Positions 1-5,934 of a DNA stretch of 8,114 nt are shown one piece after another. The notes under the pieces are model-generated. The model ran no database searches, was not told where the DNA came from, and worked only from the letters and a program-made list of their open reading frames with translations. The first letter of the stretch is position 1, and the number at the start of each line of letters is the position of its first letter. The DNA is from Korarchaeum sp964519515 (GTDB lineage: Archaea > Korarchaeota > Korarchaeia > Korarchaeales > Korarchaeaceae): the NCBI GenBank assembly GCA_964519515.1, contig CAZFIJ010000052.1:1-8114 (forward strand), written 5' to 3'. Made by a program: the position numbers and the translations under genes.

Positions 1-30
1 GATTAGGGAGGGGCGGCAAAGCCAAGGGGA

Positions 31-327
31 GTGCCCCCTCCCAAGAAAGAGAGGAGGTACATCCGGAGGCCAGCACTCCCGCCGATAATAACATCTTTCG
101 CATTCGCAGTAGTGCTATCTTGGAGTGGAGCTATAATAACGGAGACTGTTTTCAACTGGCCGGGGCTAGGGAGGACATTAGCTATGGCCATCGGCTTCTT
201 CGATGTCCCAGTCATAGTCGGCATAACGGTCGTCTTCGCTTACCTAATAGCCGCTACTACATTCATACTCGAGATAATATACGGTATAGTAGATCCCAGG
301 ATAAGGGCGGGAGTTGAGGGAGTATGA
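31..327 (+). CDS. dppB: ABC peptide/oligosaccharide transporter permease B, C-terminal part (frame broken at 5' end)
   Basis: C-terminal third of a DppB/OppB-type inner permease, which pairs with the next permease to form the translocation channel. Numbering from GTG 31, I see the end of the cytoplasmic coupling loop (residues 5-18), a membrane segment (about 19-37), the family hallmark ETVFNWPGLGR (38-48), a last membrane segment (about 58-84) and the typical VDPRIR tail (87-92). The full family length is about 310-340 residues, so the gene began before the window. However, the frame is closed by TAG at 4-6. In another frame, bases 3-29 read LGRGGKAKG, matching the conserved ARAKG loop just before this point, so one extra base in the GGGG run at 26-29 would explain the break. 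Either an edge sequence error or a true frameshift is possible; GTG 31 is then only the first usable codon. The stop overlaps the next gene's ATG (ATGA, 324-327). Confidence 0.8.
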   Translation: MPPPKKERRYIRRPALPPIITSFAFAVVLSWSGAIITETVFNWPGLGRTLAMAIGFFDVPVIVGITVVFAYLIAATTFILEIIYGIVDPRIRAGVEGV

Positions 328-1712
328 GCGTGAGTGAATACACCCTAAAGGGGATCTTTAAGGAATTGATGAGGTATAAGAGTGCTCTCGTCGGTTTGGC
401 TATCCTGGCGTTCTTAGTGATCCTCTCCTTGTATGCACTAATATTCACACCATATTCACAAGCTGGGGAAATTTGGAACGATCAGAACAGATGGTTAGCT
501 TATCCCAGGAATGCAGCTCCTGAATGGTACAACTTCTTTTCCTCTAAGAAGCTCCCCCCGAGCATATTGATAGGGGAGGGGCTACCGAACCATGAGAGCG
601 AGGAAGTTGAGAGGAACGGCTATAGAGTGATAACTTATTTGGATAGTTTCACATATAATTACGATGACTTCCCGAGCGAGCTCGTGTTGCTGATAAATAC
701 GACTTACTTCGGAAGTCCACCGACTGTGAAAGTATATTGGGTAAAACCGAGCGGTGAGGAGCTAAATTTGAGCACTTATAGACCTAGAAACATCTCAGAA
801 AGCATATATATATCGAATAACATTATGCTGGAGCGTGAACTCGAGGAATACGCTATCGATAAGCTAGGGTTCACGCCTAACTACACGATAACGATACCCG
901 TAGCGCTCTTCATGGAATATAAGGGAGAGCCCACAGCTATGAAGGGGAATTATAAGTTCAAGGTCGAGGTGACCCTATACAATAGGAGCGATACTTTCAG
1001 CTACAGGTTGCTCATGCACGGTAAGGTTTACGGTATAGCTGGAACCGATATCTACAGGAGACCCCTCGAATTGGGCCTCATCTGGGGGGCTCCCGTAGCG
1101 TTATCCTTCGGTATAGTGGCTTCCGTTACGATAACGTTCGTCCAGTTGATATTCGCAGCGATAAGCGGATACTACGGTGGGAAGGTAGATTCCCTTATAC
1201 AGAGGCTCACAGAGATCTACATGATCCTCCCGTTCCTCCCCTTCGTCGTGATGATCTCCCTCCTCTATGGGCTGGATATATGGAGGCTCCTCCTCATCAT
1301 CATAGTGCTGAGTATATTCGGGACCTCTGTCAAAACGTATAGGGTTTGGGTGATGCAGCTCAAGACATCCCCATACGTAGAGGCAGCTATAGCTTATGGT
1401 GCGAGCAACCTCAGGATAATAACTCTCTATATACTCCCTAGGATCCTGCCTCCTGTCGTACCATCCCTGGTCCTCTCCATACCTTCTTACGTTTTCCTAG
1501 AAGCTGCTCTAGCGATCTTAGGCTTAAGCGACCCTAAGGTAGTCAGTTGGGGGAGGATAATTGAGGAGGCGTTCGCGGGAGGAGCCGTCTATAAAGGGTA
1601 TTACCATTGGGTCCTCATACCTTCTGCGATGCTGATATTGACAGCTATATCCTTCGCTCTCATAGGTCTAGCTTTGGATAGAATCGTGAATCCGAGGTTG
1701 AGGGAGATGTAA
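324..1712 (+). CDS. dppC: ABC peptide/oligosaccharide transporter permease C with large external domain
   Basis: DppC/OppC-type permease of 462 residues, longer than the usual 280-300. The N-terminal membrane segment lies at about 20-41. About 200 polar residues follow (42-250) and should face the outside. The conventional core then begins with the GTD motif (240-242) and the helix at about 252-280, with further membrane segments near 296-315, 320-337, 376-400 and 428-452. The coupling loop that contacts the ATPases is at about 351-371 (VEAAIAYGAS followed by LPRILPP). The external stretch carries five N-x-S/T sequons (at 125, 148, 156, 186 and 220), consistent with archaeal N-glycosylation. 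ATG 324 overlaps the previous stop as ATGA and a GAGGGAG tract precedes it. Substrate cannot be read from the sequence: archaeal members of this family import peptides or oligosaccharides. Confidence 0.92.
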   Translation: MSVSEYTLKGIFKELMRYKSALVGLAILAFLVILSLYALIFTPYSQAGEIWNDQNRWLAYPRNAAPEWYNFFSSKKLPPSILIGEGLPNHESEEVERNGYRVITYLDSFTYNYDDFPSELVLLINTTYFGSPPTVKVYWVKPSGEELNLSTYRPRNISESIYISNNIMLERELEEYAIDKLGFTPNYTITIPVALFMEYKGEPTAMKGNYKFKVEVTLYNRSDTFSYRLLMHGKVYGIAGTDIYRRPLELGLIWGAPVALSFGIVASVTITFVQLIFAAISGYYGGKVDSLIQRLTEIYMILPFLPFVVMISLLYGLDIWRLLLIIIVLSIFGTSVKTYRVWVMQLKTSPYVEAAIAYGASNLRIITLYILPRILPPVVPSLVLSIPSYVFLEAALAILGLSDPKVVSWGRIIEEAFAGGAVYKGYYHWVLIPSAMLILTAISFALIGLALDRIVNPRLREM

Positions 1713-1713
1713 T

Positions 1714-2664
1714 ATGACCGAGCTACTGAGTGTTTCCAATTTAAGGCTCTACTATAGGACGACTAAGGGCGTCGTTAAGGCAGTAGATGACGTCAGTTTT
1801 AATATAAATAGAGGGGAAACGCTGGCGATAGTCGGCGAATCGGGATGTGGGAAGAGCTCTTTGTCGAAAGCCATAATAAGACTACTCCCGAGGAACGTGC
1901 ATACGTATGAGGGCAAGGTACTGCTCAATGGGACGGACCTAATGTCGATGGATGAGGAGACGTTCAGGAAAGAGGTGAGATGGAGGAAGATCTCCATGGT
2001 GTTTCAGGGGGCTCTCAATGCTCTGAACCCCGTCCTCAAGGTAGGGTATCAAGTAGCTGAGCCTCTGATAATACATATGGGTATTAAGGAGAAGGAAGCT
2101 ATTGAGAGAGCTAAGGAAATCTTAGTGAAGCTAGGACTTTCTGAGGAATTCGCTGAGAGATATCCATTCGAATTGAGTGGAGGAATGAAGCAGAGGGCTG
2201 TTATAGCTATGGCGCTGATCACTAGTCCAGATTTAATAATATTAGATGAGCCGACATCAGCGCTAGATGTCATAACGCAAGCTAACATAATGAACATGCT
2301 CAAGGAACTCAAGAAGAGCAGGGAGCAAACTTTCATCTTCATAACTCATGATATAAGCGTCGCTAGCGAGCTTGCGGATAAAGTAGCTACTATGTACGCT
2401 GGTCAGATCGTGGAGATCGCCCCCGCAGATACCTTCTATGAGGAGCCACTCCATCCTTATACTCAGAAGCTCATGAAGAGCGTCCCAACTTTGAGGAGGG
2501 ATAAGACCCTGGAATCGATACCTGGAGCGCCGCCCAATCTAATAGATCCCCCGAGCGGCTGCAGGTTCCATCCTAGATGCGAGAGAGCTATGGACATATG
2601 CAGGAAGGAGGATCCACCTATCTTCGAGAGAGGGCACTCAGTTAAGTGCTGGTTGTACAGGTGA
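1714..2664 (+). CDS. dppD: ABC peptide/oligosaccharide transporter ATPase D
   Basis: Cytoplasmic ATPase of 316 residues that powers the importer together with ATPase F. The domain set is complete: Walker A GESGCGKSS (41-49), Q-loop near Gln98, ABC signature LSGGMKQR (154-161), Walker B LIILDEP (174-180), D-loop SALD (182-185) and switch His212. The C-terminal oligopeptide/dipeptide transporter extension contains NLIDPPSGCRFHPRC and four cysteines (283, 289, 296, 312). Related bacterial DppD proteins have been shown to bind a 4Fe-4S cluster with such cysteines; that is family knowledge, not visible here. ATG 1714 starts one base after the permease stop, with GAGGGAG a few bases upstream, so it is co-transcribed and probably translationally coupled. 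No missing motif or frameshift seen. Confidence 0.95.
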   Translation: MTELLSVSNLRLYYRTTKGVVKAVDDVSFNINRGETLAIVGESGCGKSSLSKAIIRLLPRNVHTYEGKVLLNGTDLMSMDEETFRKEVRWRKISMVFQGALNALNPVLKVGYQVAEPLIIHMGIKEKEAIERAKEILVKLGLSEEFAERYPFELSGGMKQRAVIAMALITSPDLIILDEPTSALDVITQANIMNMLKELKKSREQTFIFITHDISVASELADKVATMYAGQIVEIAPADTFYEEPLHPYTQKLMKSVPTLRRDKTLESIPGAPPNLIDPPSGCRFHPRCERAMDICRKEDPPIFERGHSVKCWLYR

Positions 2665-2665
2665 T
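2659..2665 (+). promoter_or_regulatory. Ribosome binding site fixing the start of ATPase F
   Basis: AGGTGAT matches the 3' end of archaeal 16S rRNA over seven bases and is followed by four bases and then ATG 2670. It overlaps the stop codon of ATPase D (TGA 2662-2664). This favours ATG 2670 over the longer in-frame GTG starts at 2646 and 2661. Confidence 0.75.
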
Positions 2666-2669
2666 CCCT

Positions 2670-3629
2670 ATGGTCCTCCTGAAGGTTGAGAAGCTTAAGA
2701 AATGGTTCCCAATGAAGAAGGGAATTTTTGGAAAGACGCTCTATGTCAGAGCTGTTGAAAATGTGAGCTTTGAGTTAGAGAAAGGAGAAGCTGTCTCCTT
2801 AGTGGGAGAGTCCGGTAGCGGTAAGACCACCTTAGGGAAAACGATACTGAGGCTATATGAACCCACTGATGGTAACATATTCTTCGATGGTAAGGATATC
2901 ACGAGATTGAGCAATAAGGAGCTTATGTGGTATCGCAGACAGACTGGAATCGTTCAGCAGGATCCATACGGCTCTCTAGCGCCTCACTTCACTATATATA
3001 AGATACTCGAGGAGCCCCTGATAATACATGGGGTCAGTAAGGAGGAGAGGAGAGAGAAGATATACTCTATCTTGAATGAAGTCAGGCTCCCTCCGGAGGA
3101 GTTCGCCTTCAAATACCCACACATGTTGAGCGGAGGACAGCTCCAGAGGGTCGCTATAGCTAGGGCTATGATACTAGATCCGAAGCTCATAATAGCTGAT
3201 GAACCAGTCTCCATGCTCGATGCCTCAGTTAGAGTGGAGATATTGAACCTCTTCGCTGAGCTACAGAGGAGGCACGATATGAGCGTCATATACATAACGC
3301 ATGACCTATCGACCACTAGGTACTTCTCTGAGAAGATATTCATAATGTACGCTGGCCACATCGTTGAGAGAGCCCCCACGAAAGAGATATTGAACAATCC
3401 ATTGCACCCCTATACTAGAGCCCTATTCAACGCGATTCCAGATCCTGACCCAGAGAACAGACTCAGGATGAGAGAGGTTCCTCCAGGAGAGCCTCCTAGC
3501 CTCGTGAATCCTCCTCCCGGATGCAGATTCAAGCCTAGATGCCCTATAGCGACTAGTAAGTGCGATGAGGAGCCTCCGGAATATGAAGTCTTCTCTGGCC
3601 ACTTCGTGAAGTGTTGGTATCCGAAATGA
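2670..3629 (+). CDS. dppF: ABC peptide/oligosaccharide transporter ATPase F
   Basis: Second cytoplasmic ATPase of the importer, 319 residues from ATG 2670. It begins MVLLKVEKLKKWFP, the usual opening of OppF/DppF proteins. Motifs: Walker A GESGSGKTT (46-54), Q-loop QQDPYGSL (from 96), signature LSGGQLQR (153-160), Walker B LIIADEP (173-179), switch His211. The C-terminal extension has SLVNPPPGCRFKPRC and four cysteines (285, 291, 298, 315), the same pattern as ATPase D. All nucleotide-site residues are present in both ATPases, so both composite sites should be active. GTG 2661, which overlaps the previous stop as GTGA, and GTG 2646 are alternative starts, but they lack a ribosome binding site at the right distance. 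The gene overlaps the next frame by four bases (ATGA 3626-3629). Confidence 0.95.
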   Translation: MVLLKVEKLKKWFPMKKGIFGKTLYVRAVENVSFELEKGEAVSLVGESGSGKTTLGKTILRLYEPTDGNIFFDGKDITRLSNKELMWYRRQTGIVQQDPYGSLAPHFTIYKILEEPLIIHGVSKEERREKIYSILNEVRLPPEEFAFKYPHMLSGGQLQRVAIARAMILDPKLIIADEPVSMLDASVRVEILNLFAELQRRHDMSVIYITHDLSTTRYFSEKIFIMYAGHIVERAPTKEILNNPLHPYTRALFNAIPDPDPENRLRMREVPPGEPPSLVNPPPGCRFKPRCPIATSKCDEEPPEYEVFSGHFVKCWYPK

Positions 3630-4129
3630 GGGTCCTGATCGTAGGAATCCTCTTCTTCCTCATCTCTTTTTCGATAGGAATAGGCGCAATGTACTATGAG
3701 GCGCCTAAACTCATGTTCGATGAGGAATTCTCGCTTGAGAGAGAGGCAATTGCTTCCTTCCCGATAGAGGAGACATCGCTCAAGGTCTACTACAACATAA
3801 CCTGTAAGTCTGAGAGAGCTCTTAACATCTCCATGGGATTCTTCAATGAGGAGGGATATCCCTTAGGAAATCTCACGTTCAGTGGGAATGAGAACATTAG
3901 TTCTAGTGGCTATGAGTACCTTCCTGAAGCATCTAGAGAGGTCAGATTGATCCTCACGGAGGGGGATCATGCTATTTGTTGCCTCAAGCTCTATTACTCA
4001 CGACTCGATGAGAGGACGCTCCTTTTGATGGTCTCCATACAGTTGCTCACTTCGATGCTCGCGATATCCCTCATATTGTCGTACTATCTGAAGCTCAGGA
4101 GGGAGCGGTGGTCCATAAAAAGCCCTTAA
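3626..4129 (+). CDS. Hypothetical protein with two membrane segments, last gene of the transporter operon
   Basis: I do not recognise a family. The 167-residue product has an N-terminal hydrophobic segment (about 2-21), a polar stretch of about 110 residues that should lie outside the cell, a second hydrophobic segment (about 132-154) and a short basic cytoplasmic tail (KLRRERW). The outer part carries four N-x-S/T sequons (57, 67, 82, 90) and three cysteines (60, 118, 119), and its alternating hydrophobic pattern suggests a beta-rich fold. The start is ATG 3626, which overlaps the TGA of ATPase F as ATGA; an in-frame GTG at 3611 would lengthen it by five residues but has no ribosome site. 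Tight coupling to the importer suggests an accessory role at the membrane, for example with the external domain of permease C, but this is inference. Confidence 0.75.
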   Translation: MRVLIVGILFFLISFSIGIGAMYYEAPKLMFDEEFSLEREAIASFPIEETSLKVYYNITCKSERALNISMGFFNEEGYPLGNLTFSGNENISSSGYEYLPEASREVRLILTEGDHAICCLKLYYSRLDERTLLLMVSIQLLTSMLAISLILSYYLKLRRERWSIKSP

Positions 4130-4257
4130 GCTTCATTCTGAGATCACAGAAGAAGCTATTTCACGTTAATTTCCAAGATTTAAGGATAGACACTCTCTAT
4201 GCTCTAGATCCCTCGAGAATAAACTTCGTAGGAGCTGAAGGCGTCATTCAGGCCTGA
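4108..4257 (+). CDS. Possible small 49-residue protein or gene remnant
   Basis: An open frame starts at GTG 4108 inside the end of the preceding gene and stops at TGA 4255-4257. AGGAGGGAG at 4097-4105 gives a good ribosome site (GGAGG ends five bases before GTG). The predicted product is basic at its N-terminus (MVHKKPLSF) and mixed in composition afterwards, ending INFVGAEGVIQA. Codon choice (AGG, AGA, ATA, CTA, TCG) resembles the neighbouring genes, which hints at real or formerly real coding. It resembles nothing I know. The hairpin at 4129-4157 falls within it, so the stretch could instead be an untranslated operon end. Confidence 0.35.
   Translation: MVHKKPLSFILRSQKKLFHVNFQDLRIDTLYALDPSRINFVGAEGVIQA
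4129..4157 (+). terminator. Imperfect hairpin at the end of the transporter operon
   Basis: Bases 4129-4140 can pair with 4147-4157 through 11 base pairs with one bulged A (4135) and a six-base loop. It begins on the last base of the stop codon of the operon's final large gene. It may stabilise the mRNA 3' end or help termination. No T-run follows directly, so a classical terminator is not shown. Confidence 0.3.
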
Positions 4258-4258
4258 A

Positions 4259-4267
4259 TTAAAAATT
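4259..4267 (+). promoter_or_regulatory. Probable TATA box for the gene at 4303
   Basis: TTAAAAATT within an A/T-only run (4257-4272), immediately after the small frame's stop. Its centre is about 28 bases before ATG 4291 and 40 before ATG 4303, which puts the expected transcript start near 4288. Read on the minus strand the same run gives two T5 stretches, which could also end transcripts coming from the inositol-phosphate synthase gene. Confidence 0.5.
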
Positions 4268-4293
4268 AAAAAGATGGTGAGATGAGTCTGATG

Positions 4294-4299
4294 GGTGAT
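4294..4299 (+). promoter_or_regulatory. Ribosome binding site for the gene at 4303
   Basis: GGTGAT followed by three bases and ATG 4303. The same motif and spacing precede the starts at 5602 and 8066 on the minus strand. It supports ATG 4303 over ATG 4282 or 4291. Confidence 0.5.
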
Positions 4300-4302
4300 C
4301 TT

Positions 4303-4521
4303 ATGCTGGATAAAGTAGTAGATGCGCTCATGAGCAGGGGTTTCATCATAAAGAGGAGAGGGGATGGGAAGGTAGAAGCAGAGCTAGGTGAGGAGAGAGT
4401 GATAATAGATCCTATCTCTAAGTCCTGGATGTACATGAGGGGGGAGGGCAAGGGGGTATTCGCTAAAGCCTATTTCTCCTTAAATGGAATTTTGGAGAAG
4501 ATAGATGAGCTTAGATCTTAA
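4303..4521 (+). CDS. Hypothetical small protein, 72 residues
   Basis: I do not recognise a family. The protein is small, charged and without membrane segments or a signal, so it should be cytoplasmic. The pattern suggests an N-terminal helix (MLDKVVDALMSRGF), several short strands (about residues 15-55, with VEAELGEERVIIDP and SWMYMRGEG), and a C-terminal helix (LNGILEKIDELRS). ATG 4303 is chosen because GGTGAT stands three bases upstream; ATG 4291 (leaderless) and ATG 4282 are possible and would add four or seven residues. It appears to have its own promoter, so it is probably not part of the transporter operon. Its stop is separated by one base from the stop of the convergent inositol-phosphate synthase gene. 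Confidence 0.7.
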   Translation: MLDKVVDALMSRGFIIKRRGDGKVEAELGEERVIIDPISKSWMYMRGEGKGVFAKAYFSLNGILEKIDELRS

Positions 4522-4522
4522 T

Positions 4523-5602
4523 TCAGACGTTCTCTCCCCTTATGAATGCCTCAACTAACTCTTTCGCGACGTAATCCGGGAATTGCTTCGGGGGATGCTT
4601 GAAGAAGTAAGATGAGACTCCGATGAGGGGCCCTCCTATTCCCCTATCCATCGCGAGCTTCACAGCCCTTATCACATCTAGAGCGACGCCAGCAGCATTC
4701 GGGGAGTCCATGACGCTCAGCTTCACATCTAGGTATATTTTAAATCCACCGAACTGTTCAGCCTCCATATAAAGGTACATCACCTTCCTATCGCCCAGGA
4801 AGGGGACGTAGTCGCTGGGGCCGACCCTAGCCCCTATCTGATACGGCACGAGGCTCGTCACAGCTTCAGTCTTACTTATCCTCTTGGAGGTGAGCCTGGA
4901 TTCCTCTATCATGTTCAGGAAGTCCATGTTACCCCCTATATTCAATTGATACGTATTAGTTATCCTCAATCCCCTGTCTACGAAGAGCCTCGCTAGAGTC
5001 CTATGCAGTATAGTAGCGCCGACTTGACTCTTGAAGTCATCACCAGCTGCAGGTATCCCTCTGCTCCTGAAGAGCTCCCCCCACTCGGGATCGCTCACTA
5101 TGAACTCAGGTATCCCATTCACGAAGCCCACCCCAGCCTCTAGGGAAGCTCTCGCGTAAGCTCTACTCGCTTCATAACTTCCCACTGGTATTAAGTTCAC
5201 TAATACATCGGCTCCGCTCTCCCTCAGGACGTCCGCTACGTTCACGCTAGGGGAATCATCTACTTTGAACCCCTCCCCGTATCTGAACTCCCCCATATGG
5301 GGGGCGACGCCATCTAGCACTGGTCCCTTCATCACCTCCACGCCCAGCTTCGGGACGTCAGCGAACCTCTCCAATACATTGGGTTCAGAGAATATCGCTT
5401 CAGATAGATCTTTACCCACTTTCCTCGAATCCACATCGAAAGCAGCGACGAATTCTATGTCAGAGATGTGATAAGGCCCGAATCTCACATGCATGATACC
5501 AGGAGCCCATTCGTCATCTGAAAGATCTTTATACTTAAAGACCCCCTGAACTATGGCGGATGCAACGTTTCCGATTCCTGCTAAAGCCACTTTTACCTTC
5601 AA
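4523..5602 (-). CDS. ino1: Inositol-1-phosphate synthase (EC 5.5.1.4)
   Basis: NAD-dependent cytoplasmic enzyme converting glucose 6-phosphate to myo-inositol 1-phosphate, the precursor of inositol phospholipids and, in many hyperthermophiles, of di-myo-inositol phosphate solutes. At 359 residues it matches the short archaeal/actinobacterial type. Visible hallmarks are the dinucleotide loop GIGNVAS (9-15), NLIPVGS (136-142), GDDFKSQVGAT (187-197), NIGGNMDFLNM (221-231) and DSPNAAGVALD (from 299). The start is taken as TTG 5602: AGGTGAG lies three bases upstream, the product then opens MKVKVALAGIGN like its relatives, and a TATA box lies inside the longer frame that begins at GTG 5647. The gene converges on the small gene at 4303-4521 with one base between stops and diverges from the mevalonate kinase homologue. 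Confidence 0.95.
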   Translation of the reverse strand: MKVKVALAGIGNVASAIVQGVFKYKDLSDDEWAPGIMHVRFGPYHISDIEFVAAFDVDSRKVGKDLSEAIFSEPNVLERFADVPKLGVEVMKGPVLDGVAPHMGEFRYGEGFKVDDSPSVNVADVLRESGADVLVNLIPVGSYEASRAYARASLEAGVGFVNGIPEFIVSDPEWGELFRSRGIPAAGDDFKSQVGATILHRTLARLFVDRGLRITNTYQLNIGGNMDFLNMIEESRLTSKRISKTEAVTSLVPYQIGARVGPSDYVPFLGDRKVMYLYMEAEQFGGFKIYLDVKLSVMDSPNAAGVALDVIRAVKLAMDRGIGGPLIGVSSYFFKHPPKQFPDYVAKELVEAFIRGENV

Positions 5603-5605
5603 GAT

Positions 5606-5612
5606 CTCACCT
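5606..5612 (-). promoter_or_regulatory. Ribosome binding site fixing a TTG start
   Basis: On the minus strand AGGTGAG is followed by ATC and TTG 5602. The spacing equals that before ATG 8066. It decides the start of the inositol-phosphate synthase. Confidence 0.7.
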
Positions 5613-5631
5613 AACTCCTTATCCGAACCTG

Positions 5632-5641
5632 AAATATAAAA
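5632..5641 (-). promoter_or_regulatory. TATA box of the inositol-phosphate synthase gene
   Basis: TTTTATATTT on the minus strand. The centre is about 25 bases before the ribosome site, predicting a transcript start near 5611 and a leader of only about ten bases. It lies within the alternative longer frame from GTG 5647, arguing against that start. Confidence 0.65.
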
Positions 5642-5647
5642 GTGCAC

Positions 5648-5905
5648 GTTAAATAATTATTACATACTAGTAAAATCAAATATTTTCAAGATAGAATAGC
5701 GGCCTTTCACAATACATTTTTTGATTATATCACCATATTCCTATGAATTCTTTTATTTATCTAGATGAAAATCGTAATATTTTTATCTTTTTTGTACTGT
5801 TTACTAAATTTTAGTAAGCAAATTACGATTTTTCGATATAATATTTATATTTTTGGTCGAATACATTATATCATTTAGGGGTTCCGGGCATCGTCTCGAG
5901 ATCGC
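5648..5905. other. AT-rich divergent intergenic region
   Basis: No credible coding frame on either strand. By hand count, 5641-5880 is about 23% GC (55 of 240), far below the genes. It separates two outward-facing promoters. It contains nested inverted repeats (5768-5832), an 8-bp palindrome TACTAGTA (5665-5672), an A/T-only dyad at 5836-5850 and T-runs near 5717-5722, 5780-5784 and 5788-5793. I found no tRNA-like, rRNA-like or C/D-box pattern. It may hold regulator sites, a small RNA or a remnant of an inserted element. Confidence 0.6.
5768..5832. repeat. Nested inverted repeats
   Basis: Outer arms are AAAATCGTAAT (5768-5778) and ATTACGATTTT (5822-5832), a perfect 11-bp match with 43 bases between. 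Inside is a second dyad, TTACTAAA (5801-5808) and TTTAGTAA (5810-5817), with a single central base; G5799-C5819 extends it past a T-G wobble. As RNA this could fold into a long stem capped by a hairpin; as DNA it could be paired operators or terminal repeats of a tiny element. Confidence 0.6.
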
Positions 5906-5914
5906 TTTTAATTA
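5906..5914 (+). promoter_or_regulatory. TATA box of the mevalonate kinase homologue
   Basis: TTTTAATTA, centred about 25 bases before ATG 5935. The expected transcript start therefore coincides with the start codon, implying a leaderless mRNA; no ribosome site precedes the ATG, which agrees. An 8-bp palindrome TCTCGAGA (5894-5901) stands just upstream. Confidence 0.65.
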
Positions 5915-5934
5915 GATAACTCTCGGATCCTCTC

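Noticed and set aside
1..30. Read-through or special decoding of TAG at 4-6
   Set aside because: The AKG loop fits another frame better, so a single-base indel near the edge explains the break more simply.
2984..3397. Minus-strand open frame of 137 codons inside ATPase F
   Set aside because: It lies wholly opposite a gene with complete ABC motifs and shows no family features of its own.
5836..5850. A/T-only dyad ATATAA-TAT-TTATAT as a functional site
   Set aside because: In DNA of about 23% GC such short A/T dyads are expected by chance.
5648..5934. tRNA, C/D-box RNA or CRISPR leader in the intergenic region
   Set aside because: No box B sequence, no paired C and D boxes and no direct repeats were found; only inverted repeats and AT-rich sequence.
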